DNA of 14,041 nucleotides from NCBI RefSeq assembly GCF_001949145.1, contig NW_019091383.1:1550942-1564982 (forward strand), written 5' to 3'. The notes under the pieces were generated by a model. That model was given only the letters and a program-made list of their open reading frames with translations. It was not told the origin of the DNA and did not search any database. Position numbers and translations under genes: made by a program. Of this stretch, positions 6,901 to 14,041 are shown in pieces. The stretch is from Acanthaster planci (Eukaryota > Echinodermata > Asteroidea > Valvatida > Acanthasteridae). Position 1 is the stretch's first letter. Every line of letters begins with the position of its first letter.

Positions 6901-9855
6901 TTGTTGCTCACCTAGTGCCAGAACGACATACAGAATTGCATATCTGAAGTCTGCATAGAAAAAGAGCACAGCATTGGCCACTTTTCCAAACATGAACATC
7001 TTCGCAAGGTACTCTCGAAACGATGGCAGCTTCCGGTTCTTGACCACCAGGATACATCCAAGGAAAAACAAGACGTTGGTTTCATTCTAAAGAGAAAAGA
7101 TGTAGGCCCTTCATTTATAGAACATCACTGAAATGGGTACAAAAACCAAGTACTGCTAAAATACATAGTATTATCTCAGCATCATGCACGCATCTGATTA
7201 GCTCAATAATAATTTACAGGTAGATGGTGCATGCTGGACTGTGAATACTCCCAGAACTGTAAGCCACACTCTGTGTGACTCACAGGTCCAAATTTTCATT
7301 GGTTTGTAAGGGATTTTGAATGTGGCCATTTATTTTGCCCAAACTGCATTTTGTCAATCGGATCAAAACTAAATAATCTCTCTTTAACATGATGGTTAAC
7401 ATGCATGATGGTTTTTGGACCGTGTAACCAGTTACTTTTGGCAAAATCCAGACATTTGACTTAATATCCTGCCTCTCTTTACCAACGATCCATATACCGT
7501 ATCTGAGCAGCATACTGTGGGGCATGTCCGTTCACAAGAAGGCTGGTTCCCGTCCCTTCCTGATTCTCCAAACATACCTAACGCAACCTCATTCCCATGA
7601 GTATGATCTTGCCGTGCTACATTGCTTCCCAGTGAAGGAATGTGCACACAGACGTGTTAAGGTTGCCAATGATGCGACACATCCCTCATCACTGGAGTGG
7701 TCGCTGTCCCTATCATATACGTTTGGAGGGCTTAGACGGGATGGGAACCAGATCGTTGGCGAAGAGAGGCAGGATCATAAGTAAAACGTCTGGATTTTGC
7801 CAAAAATAGCTGGTTAAACAGGTCATGCTAATTAGCGTCAACAAGTGTCAACACACACAAGTAGCGTCAACAATATGCCAACAACTATTCTCTAAAGACT
7901 TCAAAGTGATTTTACCATACCTTACATTTTCTAACACCTGCTACAGTGGAAGAGAAAAAGTGAATTTGCTTCTAGATTCTGGCAGGAAAATGAAAATTTT
8001 TCGCTATGTATGGGATCGCCATTTTTTTTTTCTCTGCTGTTCACGTAAAAACAAGATGGCAGCCGGTCGGGCTGCACGAGCAGGTCCGACTTTATCACTC
8101 AAATTTCCACACTCAAATATCATTTCAGATAGGCCCTACATGAAACTGTGATGCATTGAATGAGATATGTAGGAGTCTAATTAATATTGTAACTATAAAG
8201 TTTTTGCACATTATGCTTGAATAACTAGTTGACACTCATCGACGCTTGTTGATGCTAAATAGCATGACCCAGTTACAAAAACCATAAAGCATGTGTTTAT
8301 GAGATATATATCCCCTGCGTATGACTTCACGCTAGAGGGAAATTCTTTCTTCCTCCAGGATAGGCGGAAGTAAACCTTTTGTGCATGCACTGTTATGATA
8401 TTAAATGAAGAATAGCCTCTGATGCTGCCTTAACCCTAACCCTCCTCAATCCTCCAACAGGTGAAGGATTCAGGAGGGTTAGGGTTAATGCAAGGGGTCC
8501 TATTATTAGGCCCTACGGGGGTGGATGGATGTCCACACTGACCCATTTAATGTGGGCGGCTTTTTTTGGGGGGGGGAGGAAGATTTGATTGACAAAGTGC
8601 ACTTTTAGGCAGAATAAATTGGCACATTCAAAATCCTATGGCGTTTCAACCCAATGAAAATTTGGAAGTGTGAGGTACACAGAGTGTGCCTTACAGTTCT
8701 GGGAGTAGACTTTGAATTGACCCAAGATACCTATTGCTGTATTCTCGTGGTCGGAGGTTGCACCATTTGTCATGTTTATTGCACTCAAAAGAACACGTCT
8801 GGGCAAAGGGCAACTCTCAATAAGCCATTTGCGAATTAAATTGAATAAAATCTGGTGCACCGAGTTATCTGACTGCACATAAACATAACAATTTGAAGTC
8901 CCCAGACTAAAGACACTGTTGCTATACCTCATGATTCGGGGCAAGCCGTCGCATAGCGACCACCATCTTTGGAATGGACTGATTCCTTTTACACTCCTTA
9001 TCCATTGAGAACAGTGTATTGTTGCAAGGCGTCTCTCATGTAACTAAGCAAAAGCTTGCCCGAATCACGAGGTATAGCAACAGTGGTTTTAGTAAGGAGA
9101 ATTCAAGTTGTTATGTTCACGTGAATTTAAAGAACTCAGTGTACCAGATTTGGGTTATGTTCTCTTTTTTTGCTGCAGCATTATAAAAATTACTGAAGTG
9201 AAACCTTTCTGGTACAGTGTGGGATATATTCATACTGCAAATTTCAGGCACATTTGATGTAAAGGTTACATGTAAGAATTTAGTCCATCATTCAGATTTT
9301 CCCCATAGACCACGTGGAGTTTTGAGTTTGAAATATGGAGTAGCCATCGACTGACCGACCAGAGAGAAGACTCAAGACTCAGTGACATCATCCCAACCGT
9401 GAGAATAGGCTAGTATTTGTAGTAGGCCTAGGGGCCTATTTCTTTGTTTTTCGCTGAAACGGCAAATTACAGAATTAGGCCTTTATGCAAATTAAGTGTT
9501 TTGGGGAATTGATTTTTGTCCATGGATTTCCATGTATAAATTTATCATTGTCAATTTATACTCATGAGGAAGAACTCGTATTCAGGTGGAATTTAGACAG
9601 CTAGAGCCTACGCCATCCACAAAAATTTGGGACTTCAATGTGTGTCGAAAATCCACGACGGTCAGTAAACCGGATGTGACAAATTACCACACTCACCCAG
9701 TCAAGTCCGCATGGCGTGTCTGCATTGGCGAACAGCGTACTACAGAACGGTCGAAACAGCCTCAAAACCAAAAATGATATTGACAGCAACCCATTTAACA
9801 AATGAAACGCGCTGCAGTAATAACTGAGATCTCCTACGAACATCTTTCCGAACAT
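3855..9855 (-). CDS. TMX2: TMX2, thioredoxin-related transmembrane protein 2 (complete, 7 coding exons)
   Basis: An ER-membrane member of the protein disulfide isomerase family. Coding exons on the minus strand are 9855-9697, 7086-6912, 6714-6638, 6138-6032, 5284-5219, 4679-4550 and 3965-3855. All six introns are GT-AG and all phases join, giving 273 residues (human is near 296). Hydrophobic segments lie at about 15-35, 57-69 and 88-117. The thioredoxin-like domain starts near 140: VTWLIEFYTPWSGRCQRF, then LKFGKIDVGRYTDV, then QLPTLVLFEGGKE with cis-Pro207. The active site (155-159) is W-S-G-R-C, keeping only the second cysteine, as in the vertebrate SNDC version, so dithiol exchange by this motif is unlikely. 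The tail ends KKTN, a KKxx COPI retrieval signal. A TAG lies in frame three codons upstream of the ATG, fixing the start. Gaps between exons are introns of 2610, 197, 499, 747, 539 and 584 bases. Confidence 0.95.
4550..4679 (-). CDS. TMX2: TMX2 coding exon 6 (residues 195-237)
   Basis: Acceptor CATCGGACAG with a CTAAT branch-point-like element about 30 bases upstream; donor ACGAAG|GTGGGT, phase 0. It encodes YKVDVSSLSQQLPTLVLFEG and the following GGKETLRKPG, containing the cis-proline (P207) loop of the thioredoxin fold. Alignment with human KQLPTLILFQGGKE is nearly gap-free. Confidence 0.95.
5062..5202 (+). other. Exon-like open frame antisense to TMX2, inside its intron 5
   Basis: On the plus strand, CTCTGTCAG precedes and GTAACT follows a 141-base block that is open throughout (the frame is open from 5030 to the TAA at 5204-5206). 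It reads with protein-like composition, for example DIYEDFTIFLTKLAKEFELL. I recognise no family. Open runs this long occur by chance in 14 kb, so it may be noise, a degenerate transposon fragment, or an exon of a nested gene. Confidence 0.2.
5219..5284 (-). CDS. TMX2: TMX2 coding exon 5 (residues 173-193 plus split codons)
   Basis: Acceptor TTTTTTGTTTCCAG, donor AAAAA|GTAAGC; phases 2 and 2. It encodes YSHNHLKFGKIDVGRYTDVA, matching human LNFGKVDVGRYTDV, a core strand and helix of the thioredoxin domain. Only 66 bases long and lacking a Met codon, so simple ORF scans miss it. Confidence 0.93.
5640..5960. repeat. Imperfect ~105-bp tandem repeat, about 2.5-3 copies
   Basis: A CACTATTCAACAGAAAACTAC-like block recurs near 5690, 5795 and 5901, each followed by ATTCATCAATATTTTG-like sequence and then ACAAAAGGATTT in the first two copies. 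The copies diverge by perhaps 15-20 percent. It lies in TMX2 intron 4 and has no coding potential. Confidence 0.8.
6032..6138 (-). CDS. TMX2: TMX2 coding exon 4 with the active-site motif (residues 137-171)
   Basis: Acceptor CTATTGTAG, phase 0; donor CTGAG|GTAAAG, phase 2. It encodes RVTWLIEFYTPWSGRCQRF followed by APVFADLSL, the first half of the thioredoxin fold. A GT inside the exon (after TGGTCAG) looks like a donor, but the frame reads straight through into conserved sequence, so it is not an intron. C159 is the only active-site cysteine. Confidence 0.93.
6638..6714 (-). CDS. TMX2: TMX2 coding exon 3 (residues 112-136)
   Basis: Acceptor TTGTCTACAG, phase 1; donor TTAGAA|GTAAGC, phase 0. 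It completes the last membrane segment (VLIVFPEP) and runs into YFNSSTLE, equivalent to human YFNDKTIDE. It carries two N-glycosylation sequons, NVT (126-128) and NSS (131-133). Confidence 0.9.
6912..7086 (-). CDS. TMX2: TMX2 coding exon 2 (residues 54-111)
   Basis: Acceptor CTTTAG, phase 0; donor CTAG|GTGAGC, phase 1. It encodes NVLFFLGCILVVKNRK, then a loop and FMFGKVANAVLFFYADFRYA, which aligns closely with the human FMFSKVANTILFF segment. This is the most diagnostic exon for TMX2 as against other TMX proteins. Confidence 0.95.
7246..8707. repeat. Nested inverted-repeat (foldback/MITE-like) cluster in TMX2 intron 1
   Basis: Three inverted pairs are nested or adjacent. Outer arms are 7246-7358 and 8588-8707, roughly 85 percent matched with one ~6-base gap. 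A second pair is 7425-7578 and 7717-7822: both arms share TCTGGATTTTGCCAAAA and AAGAGAGGCAGGAT in one orientation, and the left arm carries ~52 extra bases at 7491-7542. A third pair is 7822-7849 and 8241-8268 (28 bases, three mismatches). A further short pair lies around 7404-7416 and 8274-8290 (ATGGTTTTT core). No transposase is encoded, so these look like non-autonomous elements, probably inserted in one another. I found no secure target-site duplication. Confidence 0.82.
8430..8488. repeat. Hairpin with telomere-type repeats (24-bp arms, 11-bp loop)
   Basis: The arm 8430-8453 (TTAACCCTAACCCTCCT...) is the reverse complement of 8465-8488 with one mismatch; the loop is 8454-8464. The arms contain CCCTAACCCT and AGGGTTAGGG. 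It lies between the arms of the larger inverted-repeat cluster. Confidence 0.92.
8848..9151. repeat. Foldback element with ~98-bp arms and ~107-bp loop
   Basis: Arm 8848-8946 pairs with 9054-9151. The inner part is nearly perfect: CACTGTTGCTATACCTC on one strand at 8912-8928 and its complement near 9079-9095, followed by GATTCGGG(G)CAAGC. The outer part is weaker but collinear (AAATCTGGTGCAC, AAACATAACAA). No reading frame encodes a transposase; this is MITE-like, in TMX2 intron 1. Confidence 0.88.
9697..9855 (-). CDS. TMX2: TMX2 coding exon 1 (residues 1-53)
   Basis: Starts with ATG at 9855-9853; a second in-frame ATG at 9843-9841 is an alternative four codons in. It encodes the first hydrophobic helix (LLNGLLSISFLVLRLF) and ends PCGLDW, matching the PCDFDW that follows the first helix in vertebrate TMX2. 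The donor is TGG|GTGAGT, phase 0. The N-terminus is shorter than the human one by roughly ten residues. Confidence 0.9.
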
Positions 9856-11276
9856 GATTTTCTAACTGAACAAAAACATACACACACAAAAGTATCGTCT
9901 GCTATTGAATGCTGATCACAGGTACGGTTCGTCCGTGTCATTCTTCGAGCGCCCTCTATGCACTGGTCATCAAATTTATGGGGGGGGGGTGTTGAGCAGC
10001 CGACGCAAGATTTATCAAATACATTACATTACAAAATAATTAGTTCTTGAAAGAAAGGAATAAGGTAATTATAGGGATCATTTTGAAGTACGTTTTCACA
10101 AGACACAGAGAAGACCACTCTCTGAGAATAAATCATTTCAATGAATGAAATATTTTATTTCGAAATGATGCACGAAATAATTTAAACTCTGATAAATTTA
10201 CGAATAAAAACGAATTTATCATTTGGAGACTGCTGATACAATTAAAGGCACATTCCTCACACATAAGAATCATTTCTTATTTAACTTAGTTTCTGTAATG
10301 AGGAGATAATGGACGGAGAATTCACTGGGCAAACTACAAAAGATGATGTAATTTATTTCATCTACAGAAAGCATTTTAGTACTTTATACTACATAAAAAA
10401 TTGTGAAATAATTTTCTTGTTTTATACAGTTGAAATGTACACAAATCGTGACGTGAAAAATAAAGCTACATACAGAAGTACACTTTAGTTTTTTTAACTG
10501 GTGAATTTCCACACCCTCTCCCTGTCCTGAAGACGGCGGCAAGAACTATAGAAGGCACTGCATAGACTGCTCACAGGAGCCAGTGGAGGACAAAACCCAT
10601 ATGCATGCACAGATCCTGAAGTAGTTTTCAACTGAATGAGCACAAATTCTTTGCATTTTTGTCTGAGAGATCACACCTGAGTGCTGCCACGAGCAACAGC
10701 AGTCCTATGTCCTTGAAGATTGCCTTATGACTCCTTGTCATTTTCACCCACTCTTGATTTACAGAAGCCAAGCTGCATCAAATATTTTTTGAATTTCCAA
10801 ACCCGAGTAGCCTTTCGATATTTTCATTTCCTTTTTCTTTTATTTACAAAATCTTTCAGAACAGACATAACATTGCTGTTGTCAAGTCCCTGCCAAGCCA
10901 TCACTGGTCATCTAGTCTTAGGCTAAGTCATAAGCTGTTCAAATGAACTCTGCCAAAAGCATTCCTTTGCCACTGTTCACTGCGCTATTCCAACTCAACG
11001 CATTGCGCTATGTTGACGCTAAAAGCAAAATGCAAAGCTGCAAAATTCACTGTAAATTCAAAGGTGGTGCATTTGTGTACGTACTTTTACTGCGTGTCAA
11101 GTTTGCTTGGAGATAAATTCGTTATCATACTCACACTTATGGGACACGGAATACTGTGCAGCGTCTGTAGGGCCTTCCTGGTATACAGGACACAGATGTA
11201 CTACACTATTCTGTGTTTGACTCGTGCTCATGTGATAATTGATGGAATATTGTAGTGTAAAAAGACCATAATGACT
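9856..11276. other. Region between TMX2 and the zinc-finger gene: TMX2 5' flank and downstream-gene 3' flank
   Basis: The first ~130 bases upstream of the TMX2 ATG contain several CpGs (around 9925-9955) and would hold its 5' UTR and promoter; I see no clear TATA box. A run of nine or ten G occurs at 9979-9988. Further on the sequence is AT-rich, with a small GATAAATT/AATTTATC hairpin (10191-10198, 10213-10220). No exon is supported. Confidence 0.45.
10839..10844 (-). terminator. Candidate polyadenylation signal AATAAA for the zinc-finger gene
   Basis: AATAAA on the minus strand about 430 bases downstream of the zinc-finger gene stop codon. It is the first canonical hexamer I find after that stop. 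Functional use is inferred only. Confidence 0.3.
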
Positions 11277-11467
11277 TCATCTATAGCAGTAGGACTGGTG
11301 AATTTCCAGGTCTTGCTCCGATGTATACATCTTGTCGCAGGACGGACACACAAACGTGTTGAGCGGACTGTAATGCTCCTGGGACCTATGGGAGCCCTTG
11401 TTATATTCACTGTGGATCCAGCCTTGTCTGCTCTTGAGAGGGGGCCGGCTATTGGACGATGCCTTGC
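11277..11467 (-). CDS. Zinc-finger gene last exon: C2HC finger and stop
   Basis: Acceptor GAATGCACACAG, entering with two bases of a split Gly codon; stop TGA at 11279-11277. It encodes a basic stretch (SRPPLKSRQGWIHSEYNKG) and the finger CPSCDKMYTSEQDLEIHQSYC, two residues before the end. The CPxCDK start followed by an acidic, hydrophobic helix resembles UBZ1-type ubiquitin-binding fingers. The longer frame 11228-11602 on the same strand is a shadow. Confidence 0.85.
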
Positions 11468-13784
11468 CTGTGTGCATTCCATAAATGGGTAGAAACTATG
11501 ACTAATGCGGCTGTTATAAATGGTGATGGGGGGAGTGAACAAAGTTATCCTGTAAGACTGACGGTGTCTGACTTTCTTGAAAACATCGATGGATGCTGCC
11601 ACCTAGCCACTTAATCCCTTTCCCGTAGGTCGCGAGGTAATATAACAGCTCACAACAACCCCATTAACGGATTTTACCGTAGTTTCTCATCCTCATTTTA
11701 TGACCACCCAATTTTAGACACTGCATTTTACTGAGATCATGGAACTGAGCTATTCATGATCCGATCTGTGAACCCAGTGCATTATGCTAAAGTCCTTTTA
11801 AAGGAGAGTTTGTTTCCTCACCATCAGTGGCTCTGCTTGTAGACTTCTCTCCAGCAGTGATTGCACCACTCTGCTTTAGTTTCACGTATGCACTCAGGCT
11901 TGTGTTCCCTCCTGCTGCGGCCAACTTGGCAACATTTACGTTACTGCTGCTGCTGGTTTGCTTCCCTCCTACAAGTCCATCAAAACCAAAAATCATTATC
12001 AATTCTGGGACTAATCCTTGATTGAACAAAATTAGTAACTGGAGAAAAGACTAGAGACTGTGCTATGAAGAAGATTTGCTCTCTGTGGAGCAAAGAATTA
12101 ACATTTCATATCATTTTAGAATAGATTTCTTGTCATATTTTTAAAAAATCAGAGCATATCGACAAGAAACCTCCTGTATCTTGAAAAGCAACTTGGGTCC
12201 TGCAGTATTCTGTAGCCTAAGTATCAAATCAAAAGAGAACCAACCTTGTTTTGTCCTGCTAGCATCTCGGCCTTCCGTCTGGGGCGGTTTGGCTGCCAGG
12301 GTGGTTTTCTGGAGTCCGTGGCTGGGAAAGACCTCTCTGCGTGGGCTCTGTTTCCTGGAATGATAGCTGGTGCTTCCTGGCTTAGTGGCAGCTTGGCTCT
12401 CTGGCGAGAGAGTCTTAGTGGTTGCACGACTGTCTGGACTGAAGGCTGGACTCCTGTGAATATTCAGAATAAGATGGAAACCTGTTTCAAGAGAAAACTG
12501 TTTCTTTTGTAACTGTAAGGAAAATTTATTTATTGAAATATGTGTTCACTAAGAGAAATGAGGATGAATATAAGCAGATAAATTTAGAGGTTTTCATTTA
12601 ACGGTTATAAATTAAATCCTTCATCTACGGGAAAGTGTTTAATACCGTGATGACCAAATAAGAAGATTTTCCACAGTTTGTACTAAGTTGGTCTGGGATG
12701 GGGGTGATTGGTGGGGGGGGGAGGGGGCAAGGGGAGGGGGAGATGCTCTCACTTGTACGTGTATAGTTGCTCAGAGTGTTGTTGAAATTGTTGACTAACT
12801 GGAGTCTTGTTCCTGGAGTTGTCATGATGATCCTTTGCCAGCGTCGTCGATGATGACTGCCAAAGTGGAATGGCCGGGCCAGACACCTATTAGCAAATCA
12901 GTGATGCTCCATGTTATCTTTGGCCCACCTTACAAGGATGTGAGGCCCCCTTGGTATGATTTTGATGACAGCAACAGCTAGTAATCACTGAATCTTCTCG
13001 AAATTCCACAGCACACTTTCAATAACTTGGTAACTTATCAAATGAATTACTGGGGAAAAAATCTAAGCGATAGTGTATGGACTCTGTACATGACAAAATG
13101 ATAGGAGCCTTTGTTACTGAGCAATAGCAAAAACTGTGTGTACACTATGGTTCTGAGCGTGCATAACTTTTCATCATGATGTGCACAAACCCAGAGGATT
13201 TTCGCACATCCTCTCTATTTTCACCAAAGGAGGGGGGCAAATAGGCCAAGATGAGTGCAATATTCTTTCTGAAATTACTATATGTAAGGCGTTATATGTA
13301 AAGGCGTTGTCTTTTAAAAGAAAAATTATCCTCATGGGTCATGTTAGGATAAACAATAGAGAGTGACCCTTTCCAAGAGCACCTAACCTGGAAAATGATT
13401 CAGACCTTGCTTATTTCTTGTGCCTAGCACATTGATGAAAATCCCAATTTGATATTGTTGGGGAACAGCAGTTTGCATTCAAACAAGTGGTCAACAACGG
13501 CAAAGTCAAATCCAAACTGGTTGGGCAATGCCACGTGACAGGTTTGTAAGAAAGTTCCATTCCAAATATTGGGACCGAAATTGGGATGAGAACTCATCTC
13601 CGAGCATAATCGCAGCCGAGAATAATCCTTCTATTTACCTGCACTCTCTGCTGTGGGCTGTCCTGTTCAGCTAGCATCTTAGTGATGCTTTTGCGTAGAA
13701 GGTTGTTCTGCTCCTCTAGTATTTGGATGCGGATGTTGTTGGACTGCACCTGTTGCTGCATGTCAGAGGGGTTGTCCCCTTCAC
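11277..13784 (-). CDS. Coiled-coil protein with C-terminal C2HC zinc finger, last five coding exons (5' partial)
   Basis: Coding exons on the minus strand are 13784-13639, 12856-12753, 12453-12245, 11968-11822 and 11467-11277. Four GT-AG introns have agreeing phases (0, 2, 1, 1), and five open blocks join into one frame of about 264 residues. Order: a short acidic lead-in; a coiled-coil heptad stretch (NNIRIQILEEQNNLLRKSIT); a ~185-residue linker rich in Ser, Thr, Gln, Pro and Lys with several SP sites (SPAFSPDS, TLSPES, KQSPRR); and a terminal finger FVCPSCDKMYTSEQDLEIHQ ending SYCYR. Spacing is C-x2-C-x12-H-x3-C. A C-terminal single finger behind coiled coils is seen in the ubiquitin-binding adaptors NDP52, TAX1BP1, TBKBP1, NEMO and optineurin; that likeness is architectural only, and I do not recognise the gene. 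The N-terminus lies beyond the right edge. Confidence 0.82.
11822..11968 (-). CDS. Zinc-finger gene exon D: Ser/Ala/Gly-rich linker
   Basis: Acceptor GATGGACTTGTAG, donor GATG|GTGAGG, phase 1. It encodes GKQTSSSSNVNVAKLAAAGG, then NTSLSAYVKLKQSGAIT and a Ser/Thr-rich end. No domain is recognised; it looks disordered. Confidence 0.75.
12245..12453 (-). CDS. Zinc-finger gene exon C: Ser/Pro-rich linker
   Basis: Acceptor TATTCACAG, donor CAAG|GTTGGT, a weak but GT donor. The frame set by the neighbouring exons encodes SPAFSPDSRATTKTLSPESQ and later KQSPRREVFPSHGL and EGRDASRTKQ. A second frame is also open across the exon, but only this one joins both neighbours. SP sites suggest a phosphorylated disordered linker (inference). 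Confidence 0.75.
12695..12742 (+). other. G-rich tract in an intron of the zinc-finger gene
   Basis: The plus strand has many runs of three to nine G (GGG, GGGGG, GGGGGGGGG, GGGGG, GGGG, GGGGG) within 48 bases. The transcript strand is C-rich, so DNA may form a G-quadruplex/i-motif pair while the pre-mRNA carries a C/CU tract starting about 10 bases past the exon B donor. Confidence 0.75.
12753..12856 (-). CDS. Zinc-finger gene exon B: polar linker
   Basis: Acceptor CCACTTTGGCAG in phase 0, donor TACAA|GTGAGA in phase 2. It encodes SSSTTLAKDHHDN, then SRNKTPVSQQFQQHSEQLYT. The exon rests on phase agreement and open frame rather than on a known domain. The ATG-like frame through the same bases (MTTPGTRL...) is a shadow. 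Confidence 0.72.
12857..13638. other. Intron of the zinc-finger gene without further features
   Basis: A 782-base intron between the coiled-coil exon and the polar linker exon. I find no extra exon on the minus strand that would keep phase, and no repeat structure worth naming. The plus-strand frame 13181-13366 has no recognisable content. Confidence 0.5.
13639..13784 (-). CDS. Zinc-finger gene exon A: coiled-coil segment
   Basis: Acceptor GCCCCTTTAG (enters with two bases of a split codon), donor GTGCAG|GTAAAT, phase 0. It encodes EGDNPSDMQQQVQ, then IRIQILEEQNNLLRKSITKM with hydrophobics at heptad spacing, then LAEQDSPQQRVQ. This is the first exon visible; the gene continues upstream. Confidence 0.85.
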
Positions 13785-13829
13785 CTAAAGGGGCAGTTTC
13801 AAAAGTTACTGAAACTTGGTCACGTTGTC

Positions 13830-14041
13830 GGTCAGTCTGCTTTTTTTTTTTTTGGCCTACAATGGGGGTGGACTAGTGAGTGGGAATCTGGTCTTGGAGT
13901 GAAGGGTTGGGGTTCAATCCAGGTCAGTCTGCTTTCTGATGGTTTTCCTACAACGGGAGTGGACTAGTGAGTGGGAATCTGGTCTTGCGAGTGAAGGGTC
14001 TGGGGTTCCAATCCAGGTCAGTCTGCTTTTTGTTTTTTCCC
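13830..14041. repeat. ~92-bp tandem repeat with tRNA-like box B, SINE-like
   Basis: Units begin with GGTCAGTCTGCTTT at 13830, 13922 and 14016 (the last is cut by the window edge). Each full unit contains TGGACTAGTGAGTGGG (13869 and 13960), which resembles an A box, and a box B match: GGTTCAATCC at 13911-13920, and GGTTCCAATCC with one extra C at 14004-14014. T-runs follow shortly after. This is what a tRNA-derived SINE tail or fragment duplicated in tandem would look like. It lies in an intron, antisense to the zinc-finger gene. Confidence 0.7.

Noticed and set aside
8636-8944. 102-codon minus-strand frame in TMX2 intron 1
   Set aside because: It spans arms of two inverted repeats and has no recognisable protein motif.
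11228-11602. 124-codon minus-strand open frame over the zinc-finger exon
   Set aside because: It is a shadow frame; the alternative frame contains the zinc finger and joins its neighbour exons in phase.
12625-12825. Minus-strand frame rich in proline (SPSPCPLPPPP)
   Set aside because: The proline run is a translation of the C-rich intronic tract past the exon B donor, in a frame not used by the exon.

Overview
This is a eukaryotic nuclear window: coding sequence sits in short exons bounded by GT-AG junctions, and introns and intergenic DNA are AT-rich with inverted and tandem repeats. A TMX2 orthologue, an isopenicillin-N-synthase-like dioxygenase fragment, and scattered TAGGCC/AGGCCT motifs with a TTAGGG-bearing hairpin suggest an invertebrate animal, perhaps a marine deuterostome such as an echinoderm or hemichordate. 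The taxon is inference only.

Layout. (1) 1-980, plus strand: remnants of a 2-oxoglutarate/Fe(II) dioxygenase gene of the isopenicillin N synthase-like family. There are two and a half tandem copies of an apparent first coding exon (1-209), then a well-preserved terminal exon (about 789-980). The middle exons are absent and the usual AG is missing at the expected acceptor. (2) 981-3854: no convincing exon; it holds a 32-bp minisatellite (2021-2336) and probably the TMX2 3' UTR. (3) 3855-9855, minus strand: a complete TMX2 gene. I reconstruct seven coding exons whose phases and GT-AG junctions all agree, giving a 273-residue protein. Its introns hold a ~105-bp tandem repeat, a cluster of nested inverted repeats, a telomere-motif hairpin and a ~100-bp-armed foldback. 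(4) 9856-11276: TMX2 upstream region and the 3' flank of the next gene. (5) 11277-13784, minus strand: the last five coding exons of a gene for a protein with a coiled-coil segment, a long Ser/Pro/Gln/Thr-rich linker and a C-terminal C2HC zinc finger; its 5' end lies beyond the window. (6) 13785-14041: intron with a ~92-bp tandem repeat containing tRNA-type box B sequences.

The two minus-strand genes are head-to-tail; the dioxygenase remnant converges tail-to-tail on TMX2. Nothing suggests a joint pathway. The most informative items are the decayed dioxygenase locus, the complete TMX2 model with its single-cysteine SGRC active site and KKTN tail, the unassigned zinc-finger gene, and the inverted-repeat cluster in TMX2 intron 1. 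I see no prokaryotic-style system, CRISPR array, tRNA or rRNA gene.
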